NCBI RefSeq assembly: GCF_036227265.1
Contig: NZ_CP109446.1
Span: 1,587,501 to 1,651,500 of the forward strand
DNA from: Streptomyces sp. NBC_01476
GTDB taxonomy: Bacteria; Actinomycetota; Actinomycetes; Streptomycetales; Streptomycetaceae
Length of the DNA stretch: 64,000 bases
Reading direction: 5' to 3'
Every line of letters begins with the position of its first letter. The first letter of the stretch is position 1. A program made the translations under genes and the position numbers. This document shows positions 16,975-25,864 of the stretch, in pieces. The notes under the pieces were generated by a model. That model did no database searches. It was given only the letters and a program-made list of their open reading frames with translations, and had not been told where the DNA came from.

Positions 16975-18126
16975 TCAGAAGGCCGACACCCCGGTGAGCG
17001 CCCGGCCGATCAGCAGCTTGTGGATCTGGCTGGTGCCCTCGTACAGCGTCATCACCCGCGCGTCGCGCAGCAGCTTGCCGGCCGGGTACTCGTCGATGTA
17101 CCCGTAACCGCCGAAGACCTGGAGCGCGTTGTTGGCGCAGCGGACCGCCGCCTCGGCGGCGTAGAGCTTCGCGGTCGAGGACTCGGTGGCGAAGGGCAGC
17201 CCGCGGTCGATGTGGTCGGCCACCCGCCAGGTGAGCAGCCGGGCGGCGTCCACGTCCACCGCGATGTCGGCGAGCAGTTCCTGGACCAGCTGGCGGCCGG
17301 CGATCGGCGCGCCGAACTGTTCACGCTGCCCGGCGTAGGCCACCGCCGCCTCCAGGCACGCCTGGGCGATGCCGACACTGCCGGCCGCGACCGACATCCG
17401 CCCCTTGGCGAGCGCCGCCATCGCCACCGAGAAGCCCTTGCCCTCCGGCCCGAGCATCGCGGCGGCCGGGACCCGCACAGCGTCCAGCGCCAGCTCGGCG
17501 GTCGCCTGGCCGCGCAGCCCGAGCTTGCCGTGGATCTCCCGGCGGGTCAGCCCGGGCGCGTCGGCGGGGACGAGGAAGGCGCTGATGCCGCGGTGCCCCG
17601 GCTCGCCGCCGGTGCGCGCGAAGAGCAGCACCACATCGGCCCAGGTGCCGTTGGTGATGAACATCTTGCTGCCGGTGATCACATACGTGTCGCCGTCACG
17701 CTCGGCGCGGGTGGTCAGCCGCGCGGCGTCGGAACCGGTGCCGGGCTCGGTGAGTCCGAAGCAGCCCAGCGCCTGGCCGGAGGTGAGCCGGGGCAGCCAC
17801 TCCTGCTTCTGCTCCTCGCTCCCCCAGCGCGCTATCGACGTGGCGACCAGCCCGAGGGAGACCGAGACGATGCCGCGGACCGAGGAGTCGCCGCGGCCCA
17901 GCTCCTCGGTGACCAGGCAGTACGCCAGATGGTCACCGCCGCAGCCCCCGTACCGCTCCTCGATGGTCAGACCGAGGAAACCGAGCGCGCCGAGCTTCTT
18001 CACGATCCCCCGGTCCACGCTCTCCGCCCGGTCCCAGGCAGCCGCGTGGGGGGTGATCTCGCGGTCGGTGAAGTCCCTGGCCAGCGCCTTGACGGCGCTC
18101 TGCTCGGCGGACAGCTCAAGATTCAC
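16975..18126 (-). CDS. Acyl-CoA dehydrogenase
   Basis: A 383-residue short/medium-chain type acyl-CoA dehydrogenase. It has CFGLTEPGTGSDAA and SKMFITNGTWAD in the FAD/substrate region, and a C-terminal catalytic glutamate (E363) in YEGTSQIHKLLIGR. The GTG start at 18126 follows AAGGGG. It is divergent from a TetR gene with a shared 63-bp promoter region carrying an inverted repeat (18143-18162), so it is probably repressed by that TetR. It performs the first step of beta-oxidation of a fatty or branched acyl-CoA. Confidence 0.92.
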   Translation of the reverse strand: MNLELSAEQSAVKALARDFTDREITPHAAAWDRAESVDRGIVKKLGALGFLGLTIEERYGGCGGDHLAYCLVTEELGRGDSSVRGIVSVSLGLVATSIARWGSEEQKQEWLPRLTSGQALGCFGLTEPGTGSDAARLTTRAERDGDTYVITGSKMFITNGTWADVVLLFARTGGEPGHRGISAFLVPADAPGLTRREIHGKLGLRGQATAELALDAVRVPAAAMLGPEGKGFSVAMAALAKGRMSVAAGSVGIAQACLEAAVAYAGQREQFGAPIAGRQLVQELLADIAVDVDAARLLTWRVADHIDRGLPFATESSTAKLYAAEAAVRCANNALQVFGGYGYIDEYPAGKLLRDARVMTLYEGTSQIHKLLIGRALTGVSAF

Positions 18127-18142
18127 GGGGGACCCCTTCCCG

Positions 18143-18162
18143 AAACTACCACCGCTAGTTTT
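18143..18162. promoter_or_regulatory. TetR operator in divergent promoter (AAACTA-N7-TAGTTT)
   Basis: AAACTACCACCGCTAGTTTT is an inverted repeat with a 7-bp centre. It matches the site at 22106-22125 in 17 of 20 positions. Read on the minus strand, its TAGTTT half can serve as a -10 element for the acyl-CoA dehydrogenase gene, so a bound repressor would shut it off. Confidence 0.7.
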
Positions 18163-18189
18163 CCGGCGGCGGCCTCTACTATGTGCCGC

Positions 18190-18870
18190 ATGGCCCGCCC
18201 CCGCAAGCCCCTGCTGAGCCGCGACCGCATCGCACAGGCCGCGCTCGCCCTCATCGACGAGGAGGGGCTCGCCGCCCTGTCCACCCGCCGGCTCGCCGCC
18301 GAACTCGGGGTCAGCGGGCCCTCGCTCTACAACCACTTCGCCACCAAGGAGGCGATCCTGGACGCGGCGGCCGACACGGTCGTCGCGCAGGTCGACCTGT
18401 CGATGTTCGACGCGCTCGCCGCCCGCGCGGGCGGTGGGCGTGACGGCACCGGGCGGGACTGGCGGGGCGCGCTGCTGGCCTGGGGGCGCTCCTACCGGGC
18501 CGCGCTCACCGACCACCCGCACATCGTGCCCTTCCTGGCCACCGGGCCGGGGCTGCGGCCTGCCGGGCTGCGGATGGCCGACGCGGTCTTCGGCGGAATG
18601 GTGGAGGCGGGCTGGCCGGCCGCCCAGGCGACCAGGATCGGTGCCCTGATGCGGTACTTCGTGACCGGCTCGGCGCTCGGCTCCTTCGCCGGCGGCTTCG
18701 TCGGCGACGCGGCGGCCTACGACCCCGCCGACTACCCCCACCTCGGGCAGGCCCATCTGCTGCCCGGTCACCGTGAGCAGGTCGACCAGGGTGCCTTCGA
18801 GACCGGCCTGCGCGCCCTCGTCGACGGGCTGGCGCTCCAATATCAGGAGCTGCGGACGGCCGGCGGCTGA
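18190..18870 (+). CDS. TetR-family regulator
   Basis: A 226-residue TetR protein: helix-turn-helix in LSTRRLAAELGVSGPSLYNHFATKEAIL, and a C-terminal TetR_C-type helical domain (ALMRYFVTGSALGSFAGGF). Of two in-frame ATGs (18181, 18190) neither has a ribosome site. A -10-like TACTAT at 18177-18182 would start transcription at about 18190, so a leaderless start there is likely. It is divergent from the acyl-CoA dehydrogenase gene. It probably binds 18143-18162 and the matching site at the aldehyde dehydrogenase promoter. Confidence 0.85.
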   Translation: MARPRKPLLSRDRIAQAALALIDEEGLAALSTRRLAAELGVSGPSLYNHFATKEAILDAAADTVVAQVDLSMFDALAARAGGGRDGTGRDWRGALLAWGRSYRAALTDHPHIVPFLATGPGLRPAGLRMADAVFGGMVEAGWPAAQATRIGALMRYFVTGSALGSFAGGFVGDAAAYDPADYPHLGQAHLLPGHREQVDQGAFETGLRALVDGLALQYQELRTAGG

Positions 18871-18882
18871 CAGGATGTCGGC

Positions 18883-19407
18883 ATGGCCACCTACGGATAC
18901 GGACTTGTCCAGGTCGACTACCACAAATACGACGGCAGCCTGCACTGGAACCTGCGGATGAGGCGGCTCGGCGAGGACGAACACGGCGTCTGGCTGGGCC
19001 TGCCCGCGGGCAGTGTGATGCGCAAGGGGCACAACCCGGAGATCCCGGTCCCCGAAGCCCACGTCCTCCTCTTCCCGCGCGACGCCTGGTGGACCGCCAC
19101 CTTCAACGCGGCCCCGCGCAGTACCGAGATCTACTGCGACATCACCACCCCTCCTGAATGGCCGTCACCCGGCCGGGTCACCATGGTCGACCTCGATCTC
19201 GACGTCCTGCGCAAACGCGGTTCCGACGCCCCGATCCTGGTGGACGAGGACGAGTTCGCCGAGCACCAGGTGCGCTACTCCTATCCGCCGGAGGTGATCA
19301 CCGCCGCCCTGGCCTCCGCCGACTGGCTGATGACGGCGGTGGCGGCGGGCGGCGGGCCCTTCGGCGGGGCGCACGAGAAGTGGCTGGCGATGGTCTCGGG
19401 CGGCTGA
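18883..19407 (+). CDS. DUF402 domain protein
   Basis: A 174-residue protein with the DUF402 signature. This is an aromatic beta-barrel start (GYGLVQVDYHKYDGSLHWN), then WPSPGRVTMVDLDLDVLRK and the acidic ILVDEDEFAEHQ, with ligands that bind divalent metal in characterised relatives. Family members include nucleoside tri/diphosphate phosphatases and FomD-like hydrolases, so a phosphatase role is plausible but not shown. It starts 12 bp after the TetR stop and is probably co-transcribed. It converges on the alcohol dehydrogenase gene. Confidence 0.8.
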   Translation: MATYGYGLVQVDYHKYDGSLHWNLRMRRLGEDEHGVWLGLPAGSVMRKGHNPEIPVPEAHVLLFPRDAWWTATFNAAPRSTEIYCDITTPPEWPSPGRVTMVDLDLDVLRKRGSDAPILVDEDEFAEHQVRYSYPPEVITAALASADWLMTAVAAGGGPFGGAHEKWLAMVSGG

Positions 19408-19415
19408 GCGGCGGC

Positions 19416-20498
19416 TCAGAAGACGACCAGGGCCCGGCCGCCCCGCCCGGCGGTCATCGCCTCGAAGGCGGCCGGGATGTCGTCCAGACCTATCCGGTCG
19501 GTGACCATGCCCGACAGGTCCAGCCGGCCCTCCCGTACGTGCTCCGCGATGACCGGCAGGTCCTTCACCGGGTCACAGTTGCCGTAGACGCAGCCCGCCA
19601 GCGTCCGTCCGAAGTAGAAGAATTCCAGCGCCGAGAAACCCACCTGCTGGTCGTGGCCCCCGATGCCGACCACCGTCGTACGGCCCCCGCGCCGGGTCGC
19701 CGACCACGCGGTGCGGATGGTCTCCGCCCGGCCCACGCACTCGATCGCCACGTCGGTCCCGTACCCCCCGGTGAGCTTACGGATCCGCTTGGCGGTGTCC
19801 TCCCCCGCCGGCACGAAATCGGTTGCCCCCGCGGCCCGGGCCAGCTCCTCCTTCCCCGGTGCCACGTCCACCGCGACGATCCGCCCGGCGCCGGCGATCC
19901 GGGCCGCCTGGAGTACCGCGAGGCCGACCCCGCCGACGCCGAAGACCGCCACCGTCTCGCCTTCGCGGATCCGGGCCGAGTGGTGTACCGCGCCGTATCC
20001 GGTGAGCACCGCACAGCCGAGCAGTGCCGCGTCGGCCAACGGCACCCCCGCAGGCAACGGCAGCACCGCCCCCGCGGCCACCACCGTCTCCTCGGCGAAC
20101 ACCGCCGTACCCAGCCCCGGATAGAGCTCGCTGCCGTCCGCCGCCAGCTTCGCGTACGGTGCTGCCGCCGCCGCGCCCGAGTTCGCGCAGAGCCACGGCT
20201 CGCCCAGGCCGCAGAAGTGGCAGGAACCGCAGGCGGGCGCCCAGTTGAGCACCACGCCGTCGCCCGGGCGGACATGGGTGACGCCCTCTCCGGCAGCGAC
20301 CACCGTGCCGGCACCCTCGTGTCCCAGCACCGCCGGCACCGGCTGCCGCAGCGTTCCGTTGGAGAGCGACAGGTCGGAGTGGCAGACCCCGGCCGCCGCG
20401 AGCCGTACCCGCACCTGGCCCGGGCCGGGCTCCGGCAACTCGATGTCGGCGACGGTCAGCGGGGCGTTCACGGCGGACAGGACGGCGGCGCGGACCAC
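19416..20498 (-). CDS. Zinc-dependent alcohol dehydrogenase (MDR superfamily)
   Basis: A 360-residue class III-like alcohol dehydrogenase. Catalytic zinc ligands are C39 and H60 (GVCHSDL, LGHEGAG); structural zinc cysteines are C90, C93, C96 and C104. The NAD motif is FGVGGVGLAV. The GTG start at 20498 has TGAGGAGA upstream. It lies 111 bp downstream of the aldehyde dehydrogenase gene on the same strand, so the pair can take a primary alcohol to an acid. It may be controlled from the operator at 22106. Substrate unknown. Confidence 0.9.
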   Translation of the reverse strand: MVRAAVLSAVNAPLTVADIELPEPGPGQVRVRLAAAGVCHSDLSLSNGTLRQPVPAVLGHEGAGTVVAAGEGVTHVRPGDGVVLNWAPACGSCHFCGLGEPWLCANSGAAAAAPYAKLAADGSELYPGLGTAVFAEETVVAAGAVLPLPAGVPLADAALLGCAVLTGYGAVHHSARIREGETVAVFGVGGVGLAVLQAARIAGAGRIVAVDVAPGKEELARAAGATDFVPAGEDTAKRIRKLTGGYGTDVAIECVGRAETIRTAWSATRRGGRTTVVGIGGHDQQVGFSALEFFYFGRTLAGCVYGNCDPVKDLPVIAEHVREGRLDLSGMVTDRIGLDDIPAAFEAMTAGRGGRALVVF

Positions 20499-20609
20499 GG
20501 TGTCTCCTCAGCGGTTCATGGACAAGTCGATTGACGGCCGGGGGCGCGGTGGCCTCGGCCCGGCCCGGGGGCGGAGGGGCGGAGAGCGGGCCCGGTCACG
20601 GACCCGGTC

Positions 20610-22067
20610 TCAGAACTGGAGCGACTTGGTCTGGAGGTACTCCGCCAGCCCGTGCGCCCCCAGTTCCCGTCCCACCCCGGACTGCTTGTAACCGCCAAAG
20701 GGCGCCAGCGGGTTGAACCGTCCTCCGTTGATGTCCACCTGCCCGGTCTCCATCCGGCGGGCGAAGGCGACGGCCGACTCCTCGTCGGCGCCCCAGACCG
20801 CCCCGGCCAGCCCGTACACCGTGCCGTTCGCGATCCGCAGCGCGTCCTCCTCGTCCTCGTACCGGATGAGCACCACCACCGGGCCGAAGATCTCCTCCTG
20901 CGCGATGGCCATCTCCGGCCGCACATCGGCGAAGACGGTGGGCCGCACGTAGTACCCAGCGGTCATCCCCTCGGGTGCCTCGGGCCCGCCCGCGACGATC
21001 CGGGCGCCCTCCTCCACCCCGCGCCGTATGTATCCCCGCACCCGCTCCCGCTGCTTGGCGCTGACCACCGGGCCGAGCCGCTCGCCCGGCACGTACTTGG
21101 CGGCAGCGGCCGCGGCCAGCTCCACGGCCTCCTCGTACCGCGCGGCGTCGACCAGCATCCGGGTCCACGCACTGCACGTCTGGCCGGAGTTGGCGAAGAC
21201 GTTGGCGACGCCGACATTCACCGCCCGGGCCAGATCGGCGCCCGGCAGGATGACGTTCGCCGACTTGCCGCCGAGTTCGAGCGCCACCCGCTTGACGGCG
21301 CCACCCGCCACAGCGCCGATCCGCCGTCCCACCGCCGTGGAGCCGGTGAACGACACCAAGTCCACCTCCGGATGCTCGGCGAGCGCCTGGCCGGCCACCG
21401 GTCCGAGCCCCGTGACCAGGTTGAACACCCCTGCGGGCAGCCCCGCTTCATCCAGGACCGCCGCCAGCCACTGCGCCACCAGCGGGGTGTCCTCGGCCGG
21501 CTTCAGCACCACCGTGCAGCCCACGGCCAGTGCCGGCGCGGCCTTCGCCACGATCTGATGCAGCGGGTAGTTCCAGGGGGTGATGGCGCCCACCACCCCG
21601 ACGGGTTCCTGGAACACCCGGGAGTTGCCGATCTTCTCCTCGAAGGCGTACTCGGCGGCCAGCGTGGCGAAGGAGCCCATGACGCGGATCGGCAGATCGG
21701 CGTGGACGGCGGTGGCGAAGGCCGGCGGCGCACCCAGTTCGGCGCTCACCGTGGCCGCGATCTCCGCCCGCCCGGCCGCCATCAGATCCCGGGCGGCGGC
21801 GAGCCTGGCCGCCCGCTCGGCCGGTGCGGTGGCCGCCCAGCCCGGCAGCGCCGCCCGCGCCGCCCGCACCGCGGCGTCCACGTCCCTTGCGTCCCCGGCG
21901 GGAACCCGTCCGATGACCTGCCCGGTCGCCGGGGCGACCACATCGATCCGGGCGTCCGCCGCCGCGGGGCGCCATTTCCCGCCGATGTACTGCGCGTCCC
22001 GTGCCGGAAAGACCTTGGGCGCGCCCGCCGCCTGTCCGGCCATGTCTTCTGCCGCTGTGCCGTCCAC
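20610..22067 (-). CDS. NAD(P)-dependent aldehyde dehydrogenase
   Basis: A 485-residue ALDH. The catalytic residues are visible: E264 in [12 protein letters not shown] and C298 in [20 protein letters not shown] and [11 protein letters not shown] mark the cofactor site. The GTG start at 22067 has GGAGGA 7 nt before it. It oxidises an aldehyde to an acid. It heads the ALDH-ADH pair. An operator candidate at 22106-22125 covers its promoter and matches the one beside the TetR gene 4 kb away. Confidence 0.92.
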   Translation of the reverse strand: MDGTAAEDMAGQAAGAPKVFPARDAQYIGGKWRPAAADARIDVVAPATGQVIGRVPAGDARDVDAAVRAARAALPGWAATAPAERAARLAAARDLMAAGRAEIAATVSAELGAPPAFATAVHADLPIRVMGSFATLAAEYAFEEKIGNSRVFQEPVGVVGAITPWNYPLHQIVAKAAPALAVGCTVVLKPAEDTPLVAQWLAAVLDEAGLPAGVFNLVTGLGPVAGQALAEHPEVDLVSFTGSTAVGRRIGAVAGGAVKRVALELGGKSANVILPGADLARAVNVGVANVFANSGQTCSAWTRMLVDAARYEEAVELAAAAAAKYVPGERLGPVVSAKQRERVRGYIRRGVEEGARIVAGGPEAPEGMTAGYYVRPTVFADVRPEMAIAQEEIFGPVVVLIRYEDEEDALRIANGTVYGLAGAVWGADEESAVAFARRMETGQVDINGGRFNPLAPFGGYKQSGVGRELGAHGLAEYLQTKSLQF

Positions 22068-22105
22068 CGTGCCGTCCTCCGGACTCTCGACTGCGTGCGA
22101 CGCCC

Positions 22106-22125
22106 AAACTAGCGCCGTTAGTTTT
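22106..22125. promoter_or_regulatory. TetR operator at the aldehyde dehydrogenase promoter
   Basis: AAACTAGCGCCGTTAGTTTT is an inverted repeat of AAACTA and TAGTTT with a 7-bp centre, 17 of 20 identical to the site at 18143-18162. It starts 39 bp before the ALDH GTG. The TAA stop codon of the upstream oxidoreductase gene (22118-22120) lies inside it. Confidence 0.7.
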
Positions 22126-23407
22126 GTGTGGCCAGGGGCCTGGCTCCCGGGGTGCCGTCGGTGGCCGGCGTTATCCGCACGGGGAAGCCGTTGAGCACCG
22201 CCGTGCCGGAGAGCGGGTCGAGCCGGCTGCCGTGCAGCAGCTGGTTGACGTTCGCACCCGCCTCCCGGGCCGCGGCGAGCGACGCGGTGGGTAGCTCGCT
22301 CTTGACCTCGGGGTGGCCGGAGACCCTGCTGTGCCAGCGGCCGGTGCGAAAACCCTTTCCCCGGCGCGGCGGCCGGGGCGCCCGGGCCGTCGCGGAGAGC
22401 GGGAACATCGCGCCTCCGGGCCGGTCCAGGTTGCCGGTGAGCGCGTTGAGCACGTCGACCAGCCAGCTGGCCAGGGTGCCGAACTCCACCGCGGTGCTGC
22501 CGAGCCGCCCGTAGACCACCGCCCGTCGCGCGGCGGCAAGTTCACGGGCAAGAGTGCGGATCTCCGCGGCGGGGACGTCGCAGTAGCCGGTGACCCGCTC
22601 AGGAGCGAAGTCCGCGGCCAGTGCCCGCACCTCGTCCACTCCCGCGAGGTGGGCGGCCAGTTCGCCGGGGTCGGCCAGATCCTCGGCGAAGAGCACGTGC
22701 ACCATCGCGAAGAGCAGTGCCGCGTCCGTGCCGGGGCGGGGTGCCACATGCCGGTCGGCGGCGCGGGCGGTCCTGGTCCGGTGCGGGTCCACCACGACCA
22801 GCCGGCCGCCGCGTCCGCGCAGCGCTTTGAGTCTGCCGGGGAAATCGGCCGCGGTGGCCAGACTGCCGTTGGAAACCAGCGGGTTGGCGCCGATCAGCAG
22901 CAGATGGTCGGTGCGGTCCAGGTCGGGCACCGCGATCGCGTTGGGGTCGCCGTACATGTGGCCGCAGGCGACGTGTTTGGGCATCTGGTCGAGTGTGCTC
23001 GCGGTGAACAGGCTGCGGGTCCCCAGCGCCCCGACGAGTTGCGCCGGATAGAGGCCGCCGGCCACCGTGTGCACATTGGGGTTGCCGAGCATCACACCGA
23101 CCGCCGCCCCGCCGTGCGCGCCGGTGACCCCGCCGGTGCCCCCGCCGGTGCCGTCGGCGATCGCCGCGAACGCCTCGTCCCAGCCCGCTTCGACCAGCTG
23201 TCCCCCGCGCCTGACCAGTGGCCGGCGCAATCGGTCCGGGTCCGCGTCGAGCGCCCCGAAGGAGGCGCCCTTCGGGCAGATGAAGCCGGCGCTGAACACA
23301 TCGTCCCGGTCGCCGCGGGCATGGGTGACCCGGCCGCCGTCAATGGTCAGCGCGAGGCCGCACGTGGCCTCACAGAGCGGGCAGATCCGCAGAGCGGTGG
23401 TGGACAT
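22118..23407 (-). CDS. Molybdopterin oxidoreductase, internally deleted (probably inactive)
   Basis: A 429-residue formate-dehydrogenase-like protein. The N-terminal 4Fe-4S cysteines (C9, C12, C16, C44) and the first molybdopterin domain ([26 protein letters not shown]) are intact through [15 protein letters not shown] near residue 378. The sequence then jumps to GANVNQLL and [15 protein letters not shown], which normally form the extreme C-terminus of proteins of about 750 residues. About 300-330 residues, including most of the dinucleotide-binding domain, seem to be missing in frame near 22255-22280. Start ATG at 23407 with GGGGGAG. Function was probably lost or altered. Confidence 0.8.
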   Translation of the reverse strand: MSTTALRICPLCEATCGLALTIDGGRVTHARGDRDDVFSAGFICPKGASFGALDADPDRLRRPLVRRGGQLVEAGWDEAFAAIADGTGGGTGGVTGAHGGAAVGVMLGNPNVHTVAGGLYPAQLVGALGTRSLFTASTLDQMPKHVACGHMYGDPNAIAVPDLDRTDHLLLIGANPLVSNGSLATAADFPGRLKALRGRGGRLVVVDPHRTRTARAADRHVAPRPGTDAALLFAMVHVLFAEDLADPGELAAHLAGVDEVRALAADFAPERVTGYCDVPAAEIRTLARELAAARRAVVYGRLGSTAVEFGTLASWLVDVLNALTGNLDRPGGAMFPLSATARAPRPPRRGKGFRTGRWHSRVSGHPEVKSELPTASLAAAREAGANVNQLLHGSRLDPLSGTAVLNGFPVRITPATDGTPGARPLATQN

Positions 23408-23464
23408 CGGTGACTCCCCCTGTCGGTCGCGGCGTCGCCGATCGGAAACTCATCGACAGCAATC

Positions 23465-23490
23465 GGTACTCGCCGGTACTCGCCGGTACT
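23465..23490. repeat. 10-bp tandem repeat GGTACTCGCC in the oxidoreductase promoter
   Basis: Two exact copies of GGTACTCGCC and a partial third (GGTACT) lie 58-83 bp before the oxidoreductase start, between it and a TetR gene. They could be a repressor site. The surrounding 156-bp gap has no gene. Confidence 0.6.
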
Positions 23491-23563
23491 GAGAACGACA
23501 GTAGCTCCGGCAGCCCCCGTCCCGCCGGGACGCATTCCCAGCCTGTGGAAAACTCCGGCCGGC

Positions 23564-24169
23564 TCAGTCGAGCACGGTCGCCAGATAGGCCCGGACCAGC
23601 TCTTTCGTCTCGGCGACCACACCGGGGTCCCCCGACGGATCGTGACGGAAAGCCAGTTGGAGCGCCGCGTCGGCTACCTCCACCGCGACCACCAGAGCCA
23701 GCCGCAGCCGCGGATCGGCCGGATCGGTGGTGAGCCGGTCGCCCAGCAGCGCGGGCAGCCGGTCGGCGAGATCGTGGTTGTTCTCGCCAGGCACCCCGAA
23801 ATCCACCAGCGCGAAGCCGGCCGCGGTCCGCTTCATGGCGGCGTACTCGTCCACCAGCACATCGACGGCGGCACGCCAGTCGGAGCCGGTGTCCGGTTCG
23901 GCCAGCCGGGCCGCGGCCCGGCGGAGGAAGTCGTCCAGATTGCGGTGGGCGAGCGCGTCGGCCATCGCCCGCTTGTCGGAGAAGAAGCGGTAGACCGAGC
24001 CGATCGGGACCCCGGCACGGGCCGCGACCGCTCGGGTGCTGAGGCGTTCGTAGCCGTTCTCGTCCAGTTCGCGTGCGCACGCGTCGAGGATCCGTTCCAG
24101 CCGTTCGGTGCTGCGGCGCTGGACAGGTGTGCGCCGCAGACCGCTCCCCGCACTCTCGGTACGAGGCAT
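23564..24169 (-). CDS. TetR-family regulator
   Basis: A 201-residue TetR protein with the helix-turn-helix LSTRAVAARAGVPIGSVYRFFSDKRAMADAL near residues 42-72 and a helical C-terminal domain. The start ATG at 24169 lies 7 bp after a small upstream gene and has no clear ribosome site of its own, which suggests translational coupling. It is upstream of the molybdopterin oxidoreductase gene on the same strand; its targets are not evident, although GGTAC-containing repeats occur on both sides. Confidence 0.85.
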   Translation of the reverse strand: MPRTESAGSGLRRTPVQRRSTERLERILDACARELDENGYERLSTRAVAARAGVPIGSVYRFFSDKRAMADALAHRNLDDFLRRAAARLAEPDTGSDWRAAVDVLVDEYAAMKRTAAGFALVDFGVPGENNHDLADRLPALLGDRLTTDPADPRLRLALVVAVEVADAALQLAFRHDPSGDPGVVAETKELVRAYLATVLD

Positions 24170-24176
24170 GGCGTGT

Positions 24177-24320
24177 TCAGCCCTCGGCGGCGAACACGTC
24201 GGAGAACGCGCTCAGTTCGGCCCGCGACTCAGCCGGCGCGGCCTGCGGCTCCTCGACGGCGCCGCCGCCCGGGGCGGTCTCCTGCGGGCCGCCGTCAGTG
24301 TCTGTGCGTGTCGCCGCCAC
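24177..24320 (-). CDS. Small hypothetical protein (47 aa) upstream of TetR gene
   Basis: Starts at GTG 24320 with a GGAGGA site 9 nt before it and ends 7 bp before the TetR start. The product is acidic, Pro/Ala-rich in the middle, and ends in AELSAFSDVFAAEG; no known domain was recognised. The frame is open further upstream (ATG at 24347 or 24404), but that part is made of a 9-bp repeat and has no ribosome site. Its tight spacing with the TetR gene is the main evidence that it is translated. Confidence 0.5.
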   Translation of the reverse strand: MAATRTDTDGGPQETAPGGGAVEEPQAAPAESRAELSAFSDVFAAEG

Positions 24321-24350
24321 GGCCCACCATCCTCCGTACCAAAACATGCC

Positions 24351-24386
24351 GAACGTACCGAACGTACCGAACGTGCTGAACCTGCT
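24351..24386. repeat. 9-bp imperfect tandem repeat (GAACGTACC type)
   Basis: Copies at 24351, 24360, 24369 and 24378 read GAACGTACC, GAACGTACC, GAACGTGCT and GAACCTGCT. They lie just upstream of the small gene and TetR gene, where an operator would be expected. Confidence 0.6.
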
Positions 24387-24450
24387 GAACCGAACCTGCC
24401 GCACTCCCCTTGCCCAACCCTAGCCACCGGTTGCGGGCCGAGGGGGGTTG

Positions 24451-24490
24451 CCGTCCTGATTCCTATGGCTCAGCATAGGAATCAGGACGG
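24451..24490. promoter_or_regulatory. Perfect inverted repeat (17-bp arms) upstream of hmgA
   Basis: The arms at 24451-24467 and 24474-24490 are exact reverse complements (the 24474 arm begins CATAGGAATCAGGAC) around GCTCAG. It ends 30 bp before the hmgA ATG. It is too AT-containing and too long to be an ordinary terminator stem in this GC-rich DNA. It may be the operator for the GntR regulator encoded just after hmgA, or a leader hairpin. Confidence 0.65.
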
Positions 24491-24520
24491 CGGCACAGCG
24501 GCAAGCACGGGGAGCGCACC

Positions 24521-25864
24521 ATGGACGTGACGCAGGGCACCGGCAAGGAAGAAGCGTCAGGGGAAACGGGCGCCGGCAAGGACTTGGCCCACTCGTCCGG
24601 TTTCGGCAACGAGCACAGCAGCGAAGCCGTACCGGGCGCCCTCCCGGTGGGCCGCAACTCGCCGCAGCGAGCGCCGCTCGGGCTGTACGCGGAACAGCTG
24701 AGCGGCACCGCGTTCACCGAGCCCCGGGCCGCCAACCGCCGCAGCTGGCTCTACCGCATCCGCCCTTCGGCGGCTCATCCCTCCTTCCGCCGGATCCCCA
24801 ACGGCTCCCTGCGCAGCGCCCCGTTCCAGGACGTGGAGCCCGATCCCAACCGCCTGCGCTGGAGCCCGCTGCCGCTCCCCGACGAGCCGGCCGACTTCGT
24901 CCAGGGCCTGGTCACCGTGGGCGGAAACGGCGATGTGCTGCGCCGCGAGGGCATCGGCATCCACTGGTACGCGGCCAACCGGTCGATGGACACCCGGGTC
25001 TTCTCCTCCTCCGACGGCGAGTTCCTCGTCGTCCCGCAACACGGCGCCCTGCTCCTGCGGACCGAACTGGGCCTGCTGCGCGCCGAACCAGGGGGGATCG
25101 CCCTGATCCCCCGCGGGATGCGCTTCCGGGTCGAACTGCTGGAGGACAGCGCACGCGGCTATGTGTGCGAGAACTACGGCCGGCCCTTCCAGCTCCCCGA
25201 CCTCGGCCCGATCGGCGCCAACGGCCTCGCCAACGCACGGGACTTCCTCGCCCCCGTGGCCTTCTTCGAGGACCGGGAGGAGACCACCCAGGTCGTCAAC
25301 AAGTTCGGCGGCAATCTCTGGGCGGCCGACTACGACCACTCCCCCCTGGACGTCGTGGCCTGGCACGGCAACCATGTGCCGTACGTCTACGACCTGCGGC
25401 GCTTCAACGCCATCGGATCGATCAGCTACGACCACCCGGACCCGTCCGTCTTCACCGTGCTGACCTCGCCCTCGGACACCCCGGGCCTCGCGGGCGCCGA
25501 CTTCGTGGTCTTCGCGCCCCGCTGGCTGGTCGGCGAGGACACCTTCCGCCCGCCGTACTTCCACCGCAATGTGATGTCGGAGTTCATGGGCCTGATCGAG
25601 GGCGCCTATGACGCGAAGGCGGAGGGCTTCGTGCCGGGCGGCTCCTCGCTGCACAACATGATGTCCGCGCACGGCCCCGACCGGGCCACCTTCGAGCGGG
25701 CGAGCAGCGCCGAACTGATCCCCCAGAAGGTGGACGACGGGCTGGCGTTCATGTTCGAGACCCGCTGGCCGGTGGTGCCCACGAGCACCGCGATGGGCGC
25801 GGCCCACCGGCAGGAGGGGTACGACAAGGTCTGGGAGGGACTTGAGAGAAACTTCCGGCCGTGA
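24521..25864 (+). CDS. hmgA: Homogentisate 1,2-dioxygenase
   Basis: A 447-residue HGD. The iron ligands are H348 and E354 in [12 protein letters not shown] and H384 in MMSAHGPD; the N-terminus has the conserved [10 protein letters not shown] and [12 protein letters not shown]. It opens the ring of homogentisate to maleylacetoacetate in tyrosine and phenylalanine breakdown. The ATG at 24521 follows GGGGAG. A GntR gene overlaps its stop codon by 4 bp (GTGA). The inverted repeat at 24451-24490 is the likely control site. The other genes of the pathway are not in the window. Confidence 0.96.
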   Translation: MDVTQGTGKEEASGETGAGKDLAHSSGFGNEHSSEAVPGALPVGRNSPQRAPLGLYAEQLSGTAFTEPRAANRRSWLYRIRPSAAHPSFRRIPNGSLRSAPFQDVEPDPNRLRWSPLPLPDEPADFVQGLVTVGGNGDVLRREGIGIHWYAANRSMDTRVFSSSDGEFLVVPQHGALLLRTELGLLRAEPGGIALIPRGMRFRVELLEDSARGYVCENYGRPFQLPDLGPIGANGLANARDFLAPVAFFEDREETTQVVNKFGGNLWAADYDHSPLDVVAWHGNHVPYVYDLRRFNAIGSISYDHPDPSVFTVLTSPSDTPGLAGADFVVFAPRWLVGEDTFRPPYFHRNVMSEFMGLIEGAYDAKAEGFVPGGSSLHNMMSAHGPDRATFERASSAELIPQKVDDGLAFMFETRWPVVPTSTAMGAAHRQEGYDKVWEGLERNFRP

